Positions 56,041-63,993 of a DNA stretch of 64,000 bases are shown piece after piece (within the stretch, counting starts at the first letter, position 1; the number at the start of each line of letters is the position of its first letter). The stretch is from Dasania sp. GY-MA-18. GTDB taxonomy: Bacteria > Pseudomonadota > Gammaproteobacteria > Pseudomonadales > Dasaniaceae. A model generated the notes under the pieces. It saw only the letters and a program-made list of their open reading frames with translations, ran no database searches and was not told where the DNA came from. A program made the translations under genes and the position numbers. The stretch spans positions 120,813-184,812 of the forward strand of contig NZ_JANHAP010000010.1 of NCBI RefSeq assembly GCF_024734385.1, in the 5' to 3' direction.

Positions 56041-56616
56041 ATGACTAACACGCTTAAACCATTCGCTTTCGCGCTGCCCCTTATTGGGCTATTAAGTGCC
56101 TGCCAAAACACCACGACAACACCGGCCCTGCCCTTGGAGCGCCACACCATTACCACTGTTAGCAATACCAGTAGCTACTTTAGGCCTCGCAGCAGTGATG
56201 TATTTTCTTGGCAAGGCGACATCCAAGTCATCAATGCTGGCTCAGACTCGCCTGCGCACCAACCTATTAAGCTTATACGCCAAGAGCTAGAGCAGCAGCT
56301 ACTCCATAAAGGCTATCAGGTAGTAAGCAATCAACAGGCTAGCAATTACTACTTGCAAGGCGTAGTCACTTATAAGCTTCCAAACCAGGATGTTAAGCTG
56401 CAACAAAATTACGGCATAGATGCGGGCCTGGGCAGTGATAATAATTCACAACAAAGGGGTAGCTTATTATTAATTATTGCCAGCCCCAGCGGTAGAACCG
56501 CTTGGCGTGGCGAGGTACAAATTTACAACGACCCCAGTTTAACAGCCGAGCTACGTAAGCAGCGCCTCACTGCTGCTATTCAGTCTATGCTCGCCACCCT
56601 GCCAGCGGCTCAGTGA
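56041..56616 (+). CDS. Putative DUF4136-like lipoprotein
   Basis: A 191-residue protein with lipoprotein signal peptide and lipobox LLSAC (Cys21). The mature part has the strand-rich character of DUF4136-type outer-membrane lipoproteins (IRQELEQQLLHKGYQVVSNQQASNYYLQGVV; SLLLIIASPSGRTAWRGEVQI). The family call rests on this pattern and is tentative. The ATG at 56041 is chosen because it gives a proper signal peptide; a TTG at 56023 is in frame but lacks a Shine-Dalgarno sequence. It converges on the GGDEF-EAL gene with 16 bases between stops. Confidence 0.65.
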   Translation: MTNTLKPFAFALPLIGLLSACQNTTTTPALPLERHTITTVSNTSSYFRPRSSDVFSWQGDIQVINAGSDSPAHQPIKLIRQELEQQLLHKGYQVVSNQQASNYYLQGVVTYKLPNQDVKLQQNYGIDAGLGSDNNSQQRGSLLLIIASPSGRTAWRGEVQIYNDPSLTAELRKQRLTAAIQSMLATLPAAQ

Positions 56617-56632
56617 GAGGCTTATACACTCA

Positions 56633-59281
56633 TTAGATGGTAGCCAAATAGTCACTAAAATACGGGGCTAATTGCTCTGGCTCTACCGGCCGGCCATAGA
56701 AATAGCCTTGGCCACGCTCACAGCCTTCCGTCGCTAAAAAATCCTGCTGCTCCTGTGACTCTACCCCCTCAGCAACCACAGCTAAATTTAAGCTGTGGGC
56801 CATAGCGATCATTGCCTTGACCAACATGGCGCTTTCGGTATCAGACAGCACGGCATCCATAAAACTTTTATCAATTTTTAACACATCAACCGATAACTTT
56901 TGTAGATAACTTAAAGAGGAATAGCCGGTGCCAAAATCATCTATAGCTAAATGCACGCCCATATTGGCAATCGTATCTAGCGAACTTACTAACTCTTCAG
57001 AGTTTTCTATAAAAATTTGTTCTGTTAGCTCTAGTTGTATTTTCAAAGGGTTTAGAGAGTAATGCTTTAAACAGTTTTGTAACAGCGAGATAAAATTAGA
57101 GTCCCGCAACTGGGCTGGCGACACATTAACCGACATGGATAAATCTAGGCCTTTTTTATGCCATTGCTGCAACTGCTTACAGGCCTGTTCCAATACATAA
57201 TCCCCCAAAGGTACGATCAGGCCGGTTTGCTCAGCCACAGGGATAAATTCATCGGGAAACACCATACTCCCATCTGGCTTACGCCAACGCACCAAAGCCT
57301 CTACCCCCACCATAGCCTGATGCCTTACATTAAAAATAGGCTGGTAAACTAAGAATAGCTCATGATCATTAATCGCCTTGCGCAAGTCTGTTTCCATTTG
57401 CAGGGTGGCTTTTAACTTAGCATTCATAACAGGCGCGTAATAACTCAACTGATTGCGACCAGCTCGTTTAGCATGGTACATAGCAGTATCGGCATTCATC
57501 ATTAACCTTTCATCGCTATCACCATCTTCAGGGTACATAGCTATACCTATGCTTGCCGACAAATAAACTTCGTTATGCTCTAAAGCAAACGGTTTACTTA
57601 ACTCATTTAAGACACGCTTAGCCACTTGATCGAATAATGGGCTGCCGGTTTCTGCCAATAATAACAATACAAATTCATCGCCACCTAAACGTGCGGCGGT
57701 ATCGGTTTCTCTAATACTCTTGCGTATGCGCTTGGCAGCCTCCTGTAAAACCTGATCACCAGCACTATGCCCCAAAGAATCGTTTATGTTTTTAAAATGA
57801 TCTATGTCTATAAACATCAAGGCACAACTAGTTTTGTTCCTAGCGCTAGCTTTTAGCCCCTGTGACAAACGATTTTGAAACAAACTACGATTAGGCAGCT
57901 GAGTAAGCTCATCGTAATTTGCTCTATACCAAGCCTCTTGTTCTATCGCTTTTCGCTCGGTCACATCATTGGCACTAAAAATATAACTAGGTTCACTATC
58001 GCTACTGACTAAGTGCTGAGCACAAATCACAAACAGCCAGTTAGTTTGGCCTTTGCTATCTGGCACCCTAAACTCATGACCCTTGGGGTTTTTATCCGTC
58101 TTGCTGTTTTCAAAAAAGGCTCGCATTACTTCGCGGTCGCGTTCATCAACTAATTCGAATAAAGATAGCTTTTTAATCGAACCGCTCTCATGACCCAGTA
58201 GGCTTTTAAAACGTCTATTCGCATAGATGACTTCGGCTAGGTAATTTGTCTCCCAAATTAAAACAGGGGCATCATCTGCCATAGATTGAAAATACTGCTG
58301 ACTATTTTTTAATAGCGCAGTTTCCAACGTAATACTTTCTACCTTGGAAAAAGTCGCACGAAAACGCCGTAATATAACCCAAGCTAATAATAATGAGCAC
58401 AGCAGCAATGGCGATGCCCATTGCAGCGACTGTACTAACATAGCCCGACCCGGCAAATCTAAAGCCCAGGTCAAATAGCCCAAAATATTACCTTGCTCAT
58501 CAGCTATGGGCAGTGAAATATAACCCTCTTTAGCACTTATAGTTTTCGACCACTGAAAATCTAGTAAGCCAGCCTCGCTGGCTATATCACTGCGTACTTC
58601 ATTAAAGTTACGTATAAATAATAAGCTGGGGCGCGGCCTACCTGTGGCCACTGCTTGCTCGGGCACTTCGCTGGTAATAGCACAAGCAGCTACCAAAAAT
58701 AGCTCCTCATCACGAGCAACAAAACCATAATAGGCTTGGGGTTCAGCCAGAGGCGAAGCTTGGGTTTTATTAATTAAAGGTTGTAGCATGAAAGGGCTAA
58801 AGCCCAAATAATCGCTGGCGGGTGCTTTTTTTCCCCCACTCTCTGCATAAAATGGCTGGTTCTTTACATCCAGCACCAGCACCATGCTCAAACCAAAACT
58901 ATCAACCAAGTAACTGCGGAAATTATCATTCAGCCAATCTTCATTCTGATTGTTAATAAGGTTGTTTATGCTGGCATCCCACCAGGCAAAATCCCTGGTT
59001 TGTACCGCGAGGCTTGTACCTACACGCCGCAACTGGCTTTCAGTAGCACGGATAGACTGCTCTATTTTTTCTTTATCTACGGTATCGGCAAAGTGCCAAA
59101 GCAACATAGTGGTTATAGCGATAAAACCTACCGATACCCATAGAAAGGACAACGCTAATTGCCGAATCATCCCCGCTAACTTGCTACCCTCTGCATTGAG
59201 CGTAGCGTTAATTGCATTGGGCTTATTCGCTGTGCCGCTATCGGGCATAGAAATAACCTTGTTCAATACGGCTATAGCCAC
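56633..59281 (-). CDS. CHASE4-PAS-GGDEF-EAL c-di-GMP protein
   Basis: Large inner-membrane bifunctional candidate of 882 residues. Two membrane helices (about 41-64 and 285-307) enclose a periplasmic CHASE4-like sensor (RDFAWWDASINN near 95). Then PAS (about 320-450), GGDEF (about 455-620) with intact GGDEF, and EAL (about 630-880) with VGVEALVRW and DDFGTGYSS, so both synthase and phosphodiesterase motifs look intact. The start is uncertain: GTG at 59281 (GGAG three bases upstream) or ATG at 59248, which overlaps the stop of an 18-residue ORF with a strong Shine-Dalgarno sequence. Monocistronic. Confidence 0.9.
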   Translation of the reverse strand: MAIAVLNKVISMPDSGTANKPNAINATLNAEGSKLAGMIRQLALSFLWVSVGFIAITTMLLWHFADTVDKEKIEQSIRATESQLRRVGTSLAVQTRDFAWWDASINNLINNQNEDWLNDNFRSYLVDSFGLSMVLVLDVKNQPFYAESGGKKAPASDYLGFSPFMLQPLINKTQASPLAEPQAYYGFVARDEELFLVAACAITSEVPEQAVATGRPRPSLLFIRNFNEVRSDIASEAGLLDFQWSKTISAKEGYISLPIADEQGNILGYLTWALDLPGRAMLVQSLQWASPLLLCSLLLAWVILRRFRATFSKVESITLETALLKNSQQYFQSMADDAPVLIWETNYLAEVIYANRRFKSLLGHESGSIKKLSLFELVDERDREVMRAFFENSKTDKNPKGHEFRVPDSKGQTNWLFVICAQHLVSSDSEPSYIFSANDVTERKAIEQEAWYRANYDELTQLPNRSLFQNRLSQGLKASARNKTSCALMFIDIDHFKNINDSLGHSAGDQVLQEAAKRIRKSIRETDTAARLGGDEFVLLLLAETGSPLFDQVAKRVLNELSKPFALEHNEVYLSASIGIAMYPEDGDSDERLMMNADTAMYHAKRAGRNQLSYYAPVMNAKLKATLQMETDLRKAINDHELFLVYQPIFNVRHQAMVGVEALVRWRKPDGSMVFPDEFIPVAEQTGLIVPLGDYVLEQACKQLQQWHKKGLDLSMSVNVSPAQLRDSNFISLLQNCLKHYSLNPLKIQLELTEQIFIENSEELVSSLDTIANMGVHLAIDDFGTGYSSLSYLQKLSVDVLKIDKSFMDAVLSDTESAMLVKAMIAMAHSLNLAVVAEGVESQEQQDFLATEGCERGQGYFYGRPVEPEQLAPYFSDYLATI

Positions 59282-59294
59282 TCTCTCCGTTCAT
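59238..59294 (-). CDS. Candidate 18-residue leader ORF overlapping the GGDEF-EAL start
   Basis: Minus-strand ATG at 59294 has AAGGAGG five bases upstream, much better than any site for the GGDEF-EAL frame, and opens MNGESGYSRIEQGYFYAR then TAG at 59238-59240. It is in a different frame. The ATG (59248) of the large gene lies just before this stop, so translation could re-initiate there. Alternatively the strong site is used for the GTG at 59281 only by chance. A leader peptide or a frameshift in the large gene are both possible. Confidence 0.4.
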   Translation of the reverse strand: MNGESGYSRIEQGYFYAR

Positions 59295-59577
59295 AATTGC
59301 CTCCTTCCACTCAACGCCATGCACAGCTATCTTATTGATAAATAAATAATTACTTTAGCAGCTAAGCTTATATTTGCGAGTTCAAAAATCAGCCAATATT
59401 GCAATGACTGCTGCCCAACTTAGGGCCAGCTCTACACTGACAAGCTCTATACCCATAAGGCTATTGTCACAACAGTGTTTCCCGCGTTATGGTGGGTAGC
59501 AGGCATTTTGGGATGCTACCATGCCTAGTTATAGCCCCTACTAACAACTAAATTTAACTAATAACAAGAGTTTGCTT
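59295..59577. other. Intergenic region, one weak hairpin
   Basis: Divergent gap between the GGDEF-EAL gene and the aminotransferase. The only structure I see is GGTAGCA (59495-59501) inverted as TGCTACC (59514-59520), a 7-base stem with a 12-base loop, about 58 bases before the aminotransferase ATG. No long T-run follows and I cannot match it to a known riboswitch. Confidence 0.4.
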
Positions 59578-60705
59578 ATGACCTATACATCACAGTCTGT
59601 CGATCCCGGCGGCATGCAAGAGTTTTCCGTGGTTTTTACTGATCGATCTCTCAACCATATGTCAAAAAAATTCCAAGCGGTGATGCGCGATATTTCCAGC
59701 ACCTTAAAAAAGGTCTATAACGCCAAGGGGGTTGCATTAATCCCCGGCGGCGGCACCTATGGTATGGAAGCGGTAGCCCGGCAGTTTGCTAACAATGAAA
59801 AATGCTTAGTGGTGCGCAATGGCTGGTTTAGCTTTCGCTGGACTCAAATCTTAGAGATGGGCAACATCCCCTCAGCCACCACGGTTATGAAAGCACGCCC
59901 TATAGAAGCCGGGCCACAAGCTGCTTTTGCTCCCTGCCCTATAGAGGAAGTGGTGGCAGCCATTAAAGCTGAAAAGCCCGCGGTGGTCTTTGCCCCCCAT
60001 GTGGAAACCTCATCAGGTATTATGCTGCCCGATGATTATATACAGCAAATGGCAGCAGCCACCCATGAAGTGGGCGGTTTGATGGTGTTAGACTGTATAG
60101 CTTCTGGCTGTATCTGGGTAGATATGGAAGCCAACGGCGTCGATCTTCTTATTAGTGCACCACAAAAAGGCTGGAGCGCCTCACCCTGCAGCGGCTTAGT
60201 GATGATGAGCGACAGGGCGCTGGATAAAATAGAAAACACCACTAGCAGCAGCTTTGCCTGCGATTTAAAAAAGTGGAAAGAAATTATGAATGCCTATGAA
60301 AACGGCGGCCATGCCTATCACGCCACCATGCCTACTGACTCATTAGTACGCTTCCACGAAATCATGCAGGAAACCGAACAACTAGGTTTTGATAAAGTGA
60401 AGCAGCAGCAATTTGCCTTAGCCGACAGCGTTTGCACTGTGCTACAAAGCAAAGGCTTTAAAAGTGTTGCTGCAGCGGGCTTTCAAGCACCTGGCGTTAT
60501 CGTTTCTTATACCGATGACAGTCTGATACAAAATGGCAAAAAGTTTGCCGACATAGGTGTGCAAATTGCCGCCGGTGTGCCACTGCAATGTGACGAGCCC
60601 GCTGATTACTCCACCTTCCGCATAGGTTTGTTTGGTTTAGATAAGCTTAATGATATTGACGGCACCACCGCTAGATTAGAGCAGGCCTTAAACCAAGTCC
60701 TCTAA
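59578..60705 (+). CDS. Class V pyridoxal-phosphate aminotransferase
   Basis: PLP enzyme of the alanine/serine-glyoxylate aminotransferase group. 375 residues from the ATG at 59578 (a TTG two codons upstream is less likely). PLP-binding features: probable Schiff-base Lys197 in SAPQKGWSASPCSG, Asp172 in LDCIASG, and the glycine loop IPGGGTYGMEAVARQ near 56-70. The exact amino donor and keto acceptor cannot be told from sequence; alanine, serine or aspartate to glyoxylate or pyruvate are the candidates. Monocistronic, ended by a strong terminator. Confidence 0.85.
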   Translation: MTYTSQSVDPGGMQEFSVVFTDRSLNHMSKKFQAVMRDISSTLKKVYNAKGVALIPGGGTYGMEAVARQFANNEKCLVVRNGWFSFRWTQILEMGNIPSATTVMKARPIEAGPQAAFAPCPIEEVVAAIKAEKPAVVFAPHVETSSGIMLPDDYIQQMAAATHEVGGLMVLDCIASGCIWVDMEANGVDLLISAPQKGWSASPCSGLVMMSDRALDKIENTTSSSFACDLKKWKEIMNAYENGGHAYHATMPTDSLVRFHEIMQETEQLGFDKVKQQQFALADSVCTVLQSKGFKSVAAAGFQAPGVIVSYTDDSLIQNGKKFADIGVQIAAGVPLQCDEPADYSTFRIGLFGLDKLNDIDGTTARLEQALNQVL

Positions 60706-60720
60706 ACTTGCCAGCACATA

Positions 60721-60749
60721 AAAAAACCGGGCTAAGTCCCGGTTTTTTT
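60721..60749. terminator. Strong terminator after the aminotransferase
   Basis: AAAAAACCGGG (60721-60731) and CCCGGTTTTTTT (60738-60749) form a long stem with a 6-base loop and a seven-T run on the plus strand; the A-run makes it bidirectional in form. It lies 16 bases after the aminotransferase stop. Two CTA heptads (60758 and 60765) follow. Confidence 0.93.
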
Positions 60750-60807
60750 ATAGGCCACTATCCACTAGAATACCCCAGCACTTAACCCCCTGCAGCGAGA
60801 ACCTGCT

Positions 60808-61938
60808 ATGCCCAAGACCGTATTAGACAGCCTGTTTACTCCCGTTGCCTTCGGTAAGACTGAACTGCCTAACCGTATAGTCATGTCACCCATGTCCAGA
60901 GAGCACTGCTTGGGCGGCGTTCCGGATAGCAAGGTAGCGGAGTATTATCGTCGTCGAGTGCTAGGTGGTGTAAGCCTAATTATTACCGAAGGTACCTTTA
61001 TAGAGCACGAAGGTGCCAGTGCCTACCCCGATAATATGCCGCGCTTTTACGGCAATGATGCACTAGCAGGCTGGGCCAAGGTACTGGACGCCGTGCACCA
61101 AGCGGGTGGCAAAATCATCCCGCAGCTGTGGCATGTAGGTGCAGTTAGGCGTCCTGGTGCTGCAGGCCCTAATCCTAAGGCCCCAGGTTACGGCCCCATG
61201 GAGATACGCGACAAAGATGGCCAGCTCAAAGTTAAAGCCATGACTCAGGCAGACATAGATGATGTTATAGCCGCCTATGTTAAAGCCGCTCAACAAGCTG
61301 AAAGCATGAGCTTTGATGGCATAGAAATTCACGCTGCCCACGGCTATTTAATCGATCAATTTTTTTGGCAACAAATGAACCAGCGCCAAGATCAGTACGG
61401 CGGCTCGCTCAGCAACAGAATTCGTTTTGCCTGTGAAATTGTCAGTGCCATACGCGCAGCAGTAAGCAGAGACTTCCCCATCGTGTTTCGTTTTTCACAA
61501 TGGAAGCAGCAAGACTATAACGCCACCATTGCCGACACACCCGAGGAATTATCCTTAATCACCGGTGAACTGGCAAAGGCTGGTGTAGATATATTTCACG
61601 TTAGTACTCGCCGCTATTGGCAAGCTGCATTTGCCAACTCGCCACTAACGCTATCGGCTTGGGTAAAAAAACTTTCTGGTAAACCAGTAATTGCTGTCGG
61701 TAGCGTAGGCTTAGACACCGAGTTTGGCTGGGAGCTGTGGAGCCAACCCCAAGAGCGGCATTTATCAAAAGTAGCCAACATCTCTCAACTAAACACGGCG
61801 CTAAGCCAAGGCGACTTTGATTTTATTGCTGTGGGTAGAGCCTTAATTGCCGACCCCGAGTGGGCACATAAAATTCGTGACCAGCGCCTAGATGAAATAG
61901 TCACCTTTGAACGCAAGTGCTTAGATAGTCTAGTATAA
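60808..61938 (+). CDS. Old Yellow Enzyme family NADH:flavin oxidoreductase
   Basis: FMN-dependent ene-reductase-type TIM barrel of 376 residues. Seen: NRIVMSPMSREHC near residue 22 for FMN contact, PQLWHVG near 110, and the active-site HAAHGYLIDQFFWQQMNQRQDQYGGSLSNRIRF region near 175-200. The FMN phosphate region AVGRALIADPEW lies near the C-terminus. Substrate unknown. Placed after the aminotransferase terminator, so transcribed separately. Confidence 0.88.
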   Translation: MPKTVLDSLFTPVAFGKTELPNRIVMSPMSREHCLGGVPDSKVAEYYRRRVLGGVSLIITEGTFIEHEGASAYPDNMPRFYGNDALAGWAKVLDAVHQAGGKIIPQLWHVGAVRRPGAAGPNPKAPGYGPMEIRDKDGQLKVKAMTQADIDDVIAAYVKAAQQAESMSFDGIEIHAAHGYLIDQFFWQQMNQRQDQYGGSLSNRIRFACEIVSAIRAAVSRDFPIVFRFSQWKQQDYNATIADTPEELSLITGELAKAGVDIFHVSTRRYWQAAFANSPLTLSAWVKKLSGKPVIAVGSVGLDTEFGWELWSQPQERHLSKVANISQLNTALSQGDFDFIAVGRALIADPEWAHKIRDQRLDEIVTFERKCLDSLV

Positions 61939-61942
61939 CAAG

Positions 61943-62314
61943 CTATATAGCCTCTATATCCTTAACCGCCTGTAACAGTTCAGGGAAATCAAAAGGCTTT
62001 CTAATAACATTATGGGCCCCAAGCATAGAGGCTATTTTTAAGCAGTCTTTACCAAATTCTGCCGTTTCAGGCATGCCTGAAAGTGCGACTATCTTGGTGC
62101 CATTGCCTTTATTTACTATATCCCTTATCAATTCATAGCCATCTTTGTTTGGCATAAAGATATCAGTAATGACACAATCGAAATGATTACTAGCCATTAA
62201 ACGCAACGCTTTATCGCCATCTTCCGCTGACATAACGTCAAAACCTTCATGGCTAAACAGGCTGGTCACAAGAGTACGTAAGGCACTATCATCATCAACC
62301 ACTAACAATTTCAT
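61943..62314 (-). CDS. Single-domain response regulator (receiver only)
   Basis: A 123-residue CheY-like protein with no output domain. The acidic pocket (VVDDDS, Asp7-Asp9), phosphoacceptor Asp51 (VITDIFMP), Ser79 (ALSG) and Lys106 (RKPF) are all present, so phosphorylation should be possible. ATG at 62314 overlaps the stop of the upstream PAS gene (ATGA); a longer in-frame start inside that gene is rejected. Function probably lies in a phosphorelay or in allosteric binding; partner kinase not encoded here. Confidence 0.9.
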   Translation of the reverse strand: MKLLVVDDDSALRTLVTSLFSHEGFDVMSAEDGDKALRLMASNHFDCVITDIFMPNKDGYELIRDIVNKGNGTKIVALSGMPETAEFGKDCLKIASMLGAHNVIRKPFDFPELLQAVKDIEAI

Positions 62315-62883
62315 ACTTGTGACCTGCCAGCCATCATCAAGCTCTGGCAATCTGGACATATACCATGGCTGATATATTTTTCCCTATAGTTAGCTGCAAA
62401 CAAGTCTAATTTATCGATAGCCGCTTCCACCTCTGCCCACTGCTGCCCATCAATCATAAACTTATTACACCAGCTACACATGCACACCTTATGCTGGGGA
62501 TTAATCGAGTGAGTTGTTTCTTTAGCTAGCTCTAAGGGTGTTCGCAACTCCTGCTTAAGCAGTTGATTACTAAAACTCAACATACCATCAGCCATAGGGC
62601 TAATGGACATACTTAAATAGCGTTTACAATTTTGCGAATCACAACGAAAAGGGATTGTTACCAGCTGCTGTTTTTCACGTACCCGCGCAAGCAACAGCTC
62701 TGTGAATATTTGCGTTTCCTGTCCATCAATAAAGCTTAATAACGGCTTGTCCATTACTGCATCCAGCTCTATCGCCCAAGCATTTTGCTCTGCAAACTGA
62801 ATAAAAGATTGGTTAACGGCAACAATGTGATTATTTTTATCTAGCGTGTATTGAAAAAGCTCACTACTACTTTCTGTGACCAT
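62311..62883 (-). CDS. PAS-like sensor with C-terminal Cys4 zinc-ribbon motif
   Basis: 190 residues. N-terminal PAS-like domain (about 8-105; YTLDKNNHIVAVNQSFIQFAEQN), then a helical linker and a C-terminal Cys4 motif: CSWC at 136-139 and CPDC at 176-179, in the context VCMCSWCNKF...YISHGICPDC. This Cys pattern is seen in sensor proteins near PAS and receiver modules. There is no histidine-kinase domain. The start at 62883 has GGAAGG six bases upstream, better placed than the ATG at 62889. Overlaps the receiver gene, so the two form an operon. Confidence 0.75.
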   Translation of the reverse strand: MVTESSSELFQYTLDKNNHIVAVNQSFIQFAEQNAWAIELDAVMDKPLLSFIDGQETQIFTELLLARVREKQQLVTIPFRCDSQNCKRYLSMSISPMADGMLSFSNQLLKQELRTPLELAKETTHSINPQHKVCMCSWCNKFMIDGQQWAEVEAAIDKLDLFAANYREKYISHGICPDCQSLMMAGRSQV

Positions 62884-63410
62884 TGGCATCCTTCCGTCAA
62901 CTTACCATTAGCAATTAATACAACATGCAATGCAGCTACGTATATACAAACGAGGTTTTGACTGATATATCGGTACAGACTTAATGGGCGCGCTAGCTTG
63001 GCAAGCAAGTCCTCTCCCACATTTTATTATTCATATCTATCAATATGAGATTTACGATTTCAGCTAACGGCGATAAGTTAACATACTACTCGCTTCTTAT
63101 AATGAACGATTTACCACTTATAAATAAGCCTGATATTCCTCCCTGTTATATCAATACAGCAAAGCTCCTAACACCAAAGCTTAGCTTACAATACTCATTT
63201 CTCCACTAATATAGCTATGAGCGATGGTTATTTTTTAATTTATAGCAATAAATTTTGGCTTGGACTGGGTGACAAAGAGCAAAGCAATAATTTAAATCTT
63301 TCTAACACGATAACTAAGTAGGTGTAGGGCTGACACCATTAGGAAGGGATTTACTTGCTGCTCACTCAAAGCTGTAAAGCTGACTTACTCGGGGTTGCAA
63401 GCGGTGCTGA
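62884..63410. other. AT-rich intergenic stretch, no gene recognised
   Basis: About 520 bases with two frames of 34 codons each but without ribosome binding sites. A small imperfect inverted repeat, GGTGT...ACACC, lies at about 63321-63337. I see no tRNA, promoter of note or mobile element. Confidence 0.5.
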
Positions 63411-63542
63411 GCCTGCCCCGCGACTGCAAGGAGTGTTTTGGGTATGCAATTGCTGCGCAAAGCCTTCGGCTCCCCGCCCTCCGCACCTGCGGTGCATGGG
63501 TCGTGGGCCTGCCCCATGACTGCAAGGAATGTTTTGGGTACA
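63411..63542. repeat. Two tandem copies of the CCCCGCG...GTTTTGGG repeat
   Basis: Copies at 63411-63446 and 63507-63542, 96 bases apart, share GCCTGCCCC-NN-GACTGCAAGGARTGTTTTGGGTA. A related copy lies at 63751-63788 and further relatives in the sspA-sspB gap. Open frames through it are not convincing genes. Confidence 0.7.
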
Positions 63543-63671
63543 CATGGCAAGCCTTTGGCTTGCTTAACGGGGCAGAAGGTCAACGCATCCACAACATCCC
63601 GCAGGGAAGTTGAACGCCTGCTTTATTCAAGGCGGGCCGTAGGCCGAGCGCTTTTCGCGAGTCAAATAAAA

Positions 63672-63698
63672 AACCCCAGTAGGCAAACCTACTGGGTT
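63672..63698 (-). terminator. Second rRNA-operon terminator
   Basis: CCCAGTAGG (63675-63683) and CCTACTGGG (63688-63696) form a perfect 9-base stem with a 4-base loop; on the minus strand the stem is followed by GGTTTTTTATTT, a strong T-run. It lies about 180 bases beyond the 5S gene, after the first terminator. Confidence 0.85.
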
Positions 63699-63739
63699 GT
63701 CAGTGCGGCCCACGCTGTGCTTTGGCCGTTTATTTTGAA

Positions 63740-63807
63740 GCCTGGCGAGGGCCCAGCCCGCGACCGAAGGGAGTGCTTTGGCTGTGACCGTACGGTCAGC
63801 GCCAGCC
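63740..63807. repeat. Repeat copy bounded by inverted ends, between the rRNA terminators
   Basis: GCCTGGCG (63740-63747) is inverted as CGCCAGCC (63800-63807) with one mismatch. The inside holds a third, diverged copy of the CCCGCGACCGAAGGGAGTGCTTTGG unit and a perfect 12-base palindrome GACCGTACGGTC (63786-63797). The first eight bases equal the last bases of the 5S gene, so the outer arms may derive from it. Confidence 0.5.
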
Positions 63808-63839
63808 ACTCAACTTTCTACAACGCACACAAAAGAAAA

Positions 63840-63863
63840 CCCCTGCAGGAATTCCTACAGGGG
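63840..63863 (-). terminator. First terminator after 5S rRNA
   Basis: A 24-base near-perfect palindrome (one G-T pair) reading CCCCTGCAGGAATTCCTACAGGGG on the plus strand; on the minus strand it is followed by TTTTCTTTTG. It lies about a dozen bases downstream of the 5S 3' end, so it is the first rRNA-operon terminator. Confidence 0.85.
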
Positions 63864-63875
63864 TTTTAAATTAAA

Positions 63876-63993
63876 GCCTGGCGATGACCTACTCTCACAT
63901 GGGGAAACCCCACACTACCATCGGCGATGACACGTTTCACTTCTGAGTTCGGGATGGGGTCAGGTGGTACCATGTCTCTATGGTCGCCAGGCA
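63876..63993 (-). rRNA. rrf: 5S ribosomal RNA
   Basis: On the minus strand the RNA begins TGCCTGGCGACCATAGAGAC and ends ATCGCCAGGCT; the two ends pair as helix I. The conserved CCCGAACTCAGAAGTGAAAC block is intact. About 118 nucleotides; end positions are estimated to within a base or two. It is the last gene of an rRNA operon whose 23S and 16S genes lie beyond the right edge. Confidence 0.97.

Noticed and set aside
59495..59520. Riboswitch before the aminotransferase
   Set aside because: Only a single 7-base stem with a 12-base loop is seen; no known riboswitch core was recognised.
62884..63410. Two 34-codon frames in the AT-rich gap
   Set aside because: No ribosome binding sites and AT-rich random-like composition.
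63438..63869. 143-codon plus-strand frame up to the 5S gene
   Set aside because: It crosses the repeat units and both rRNA-operon terminators, so it cannot be a real gene.
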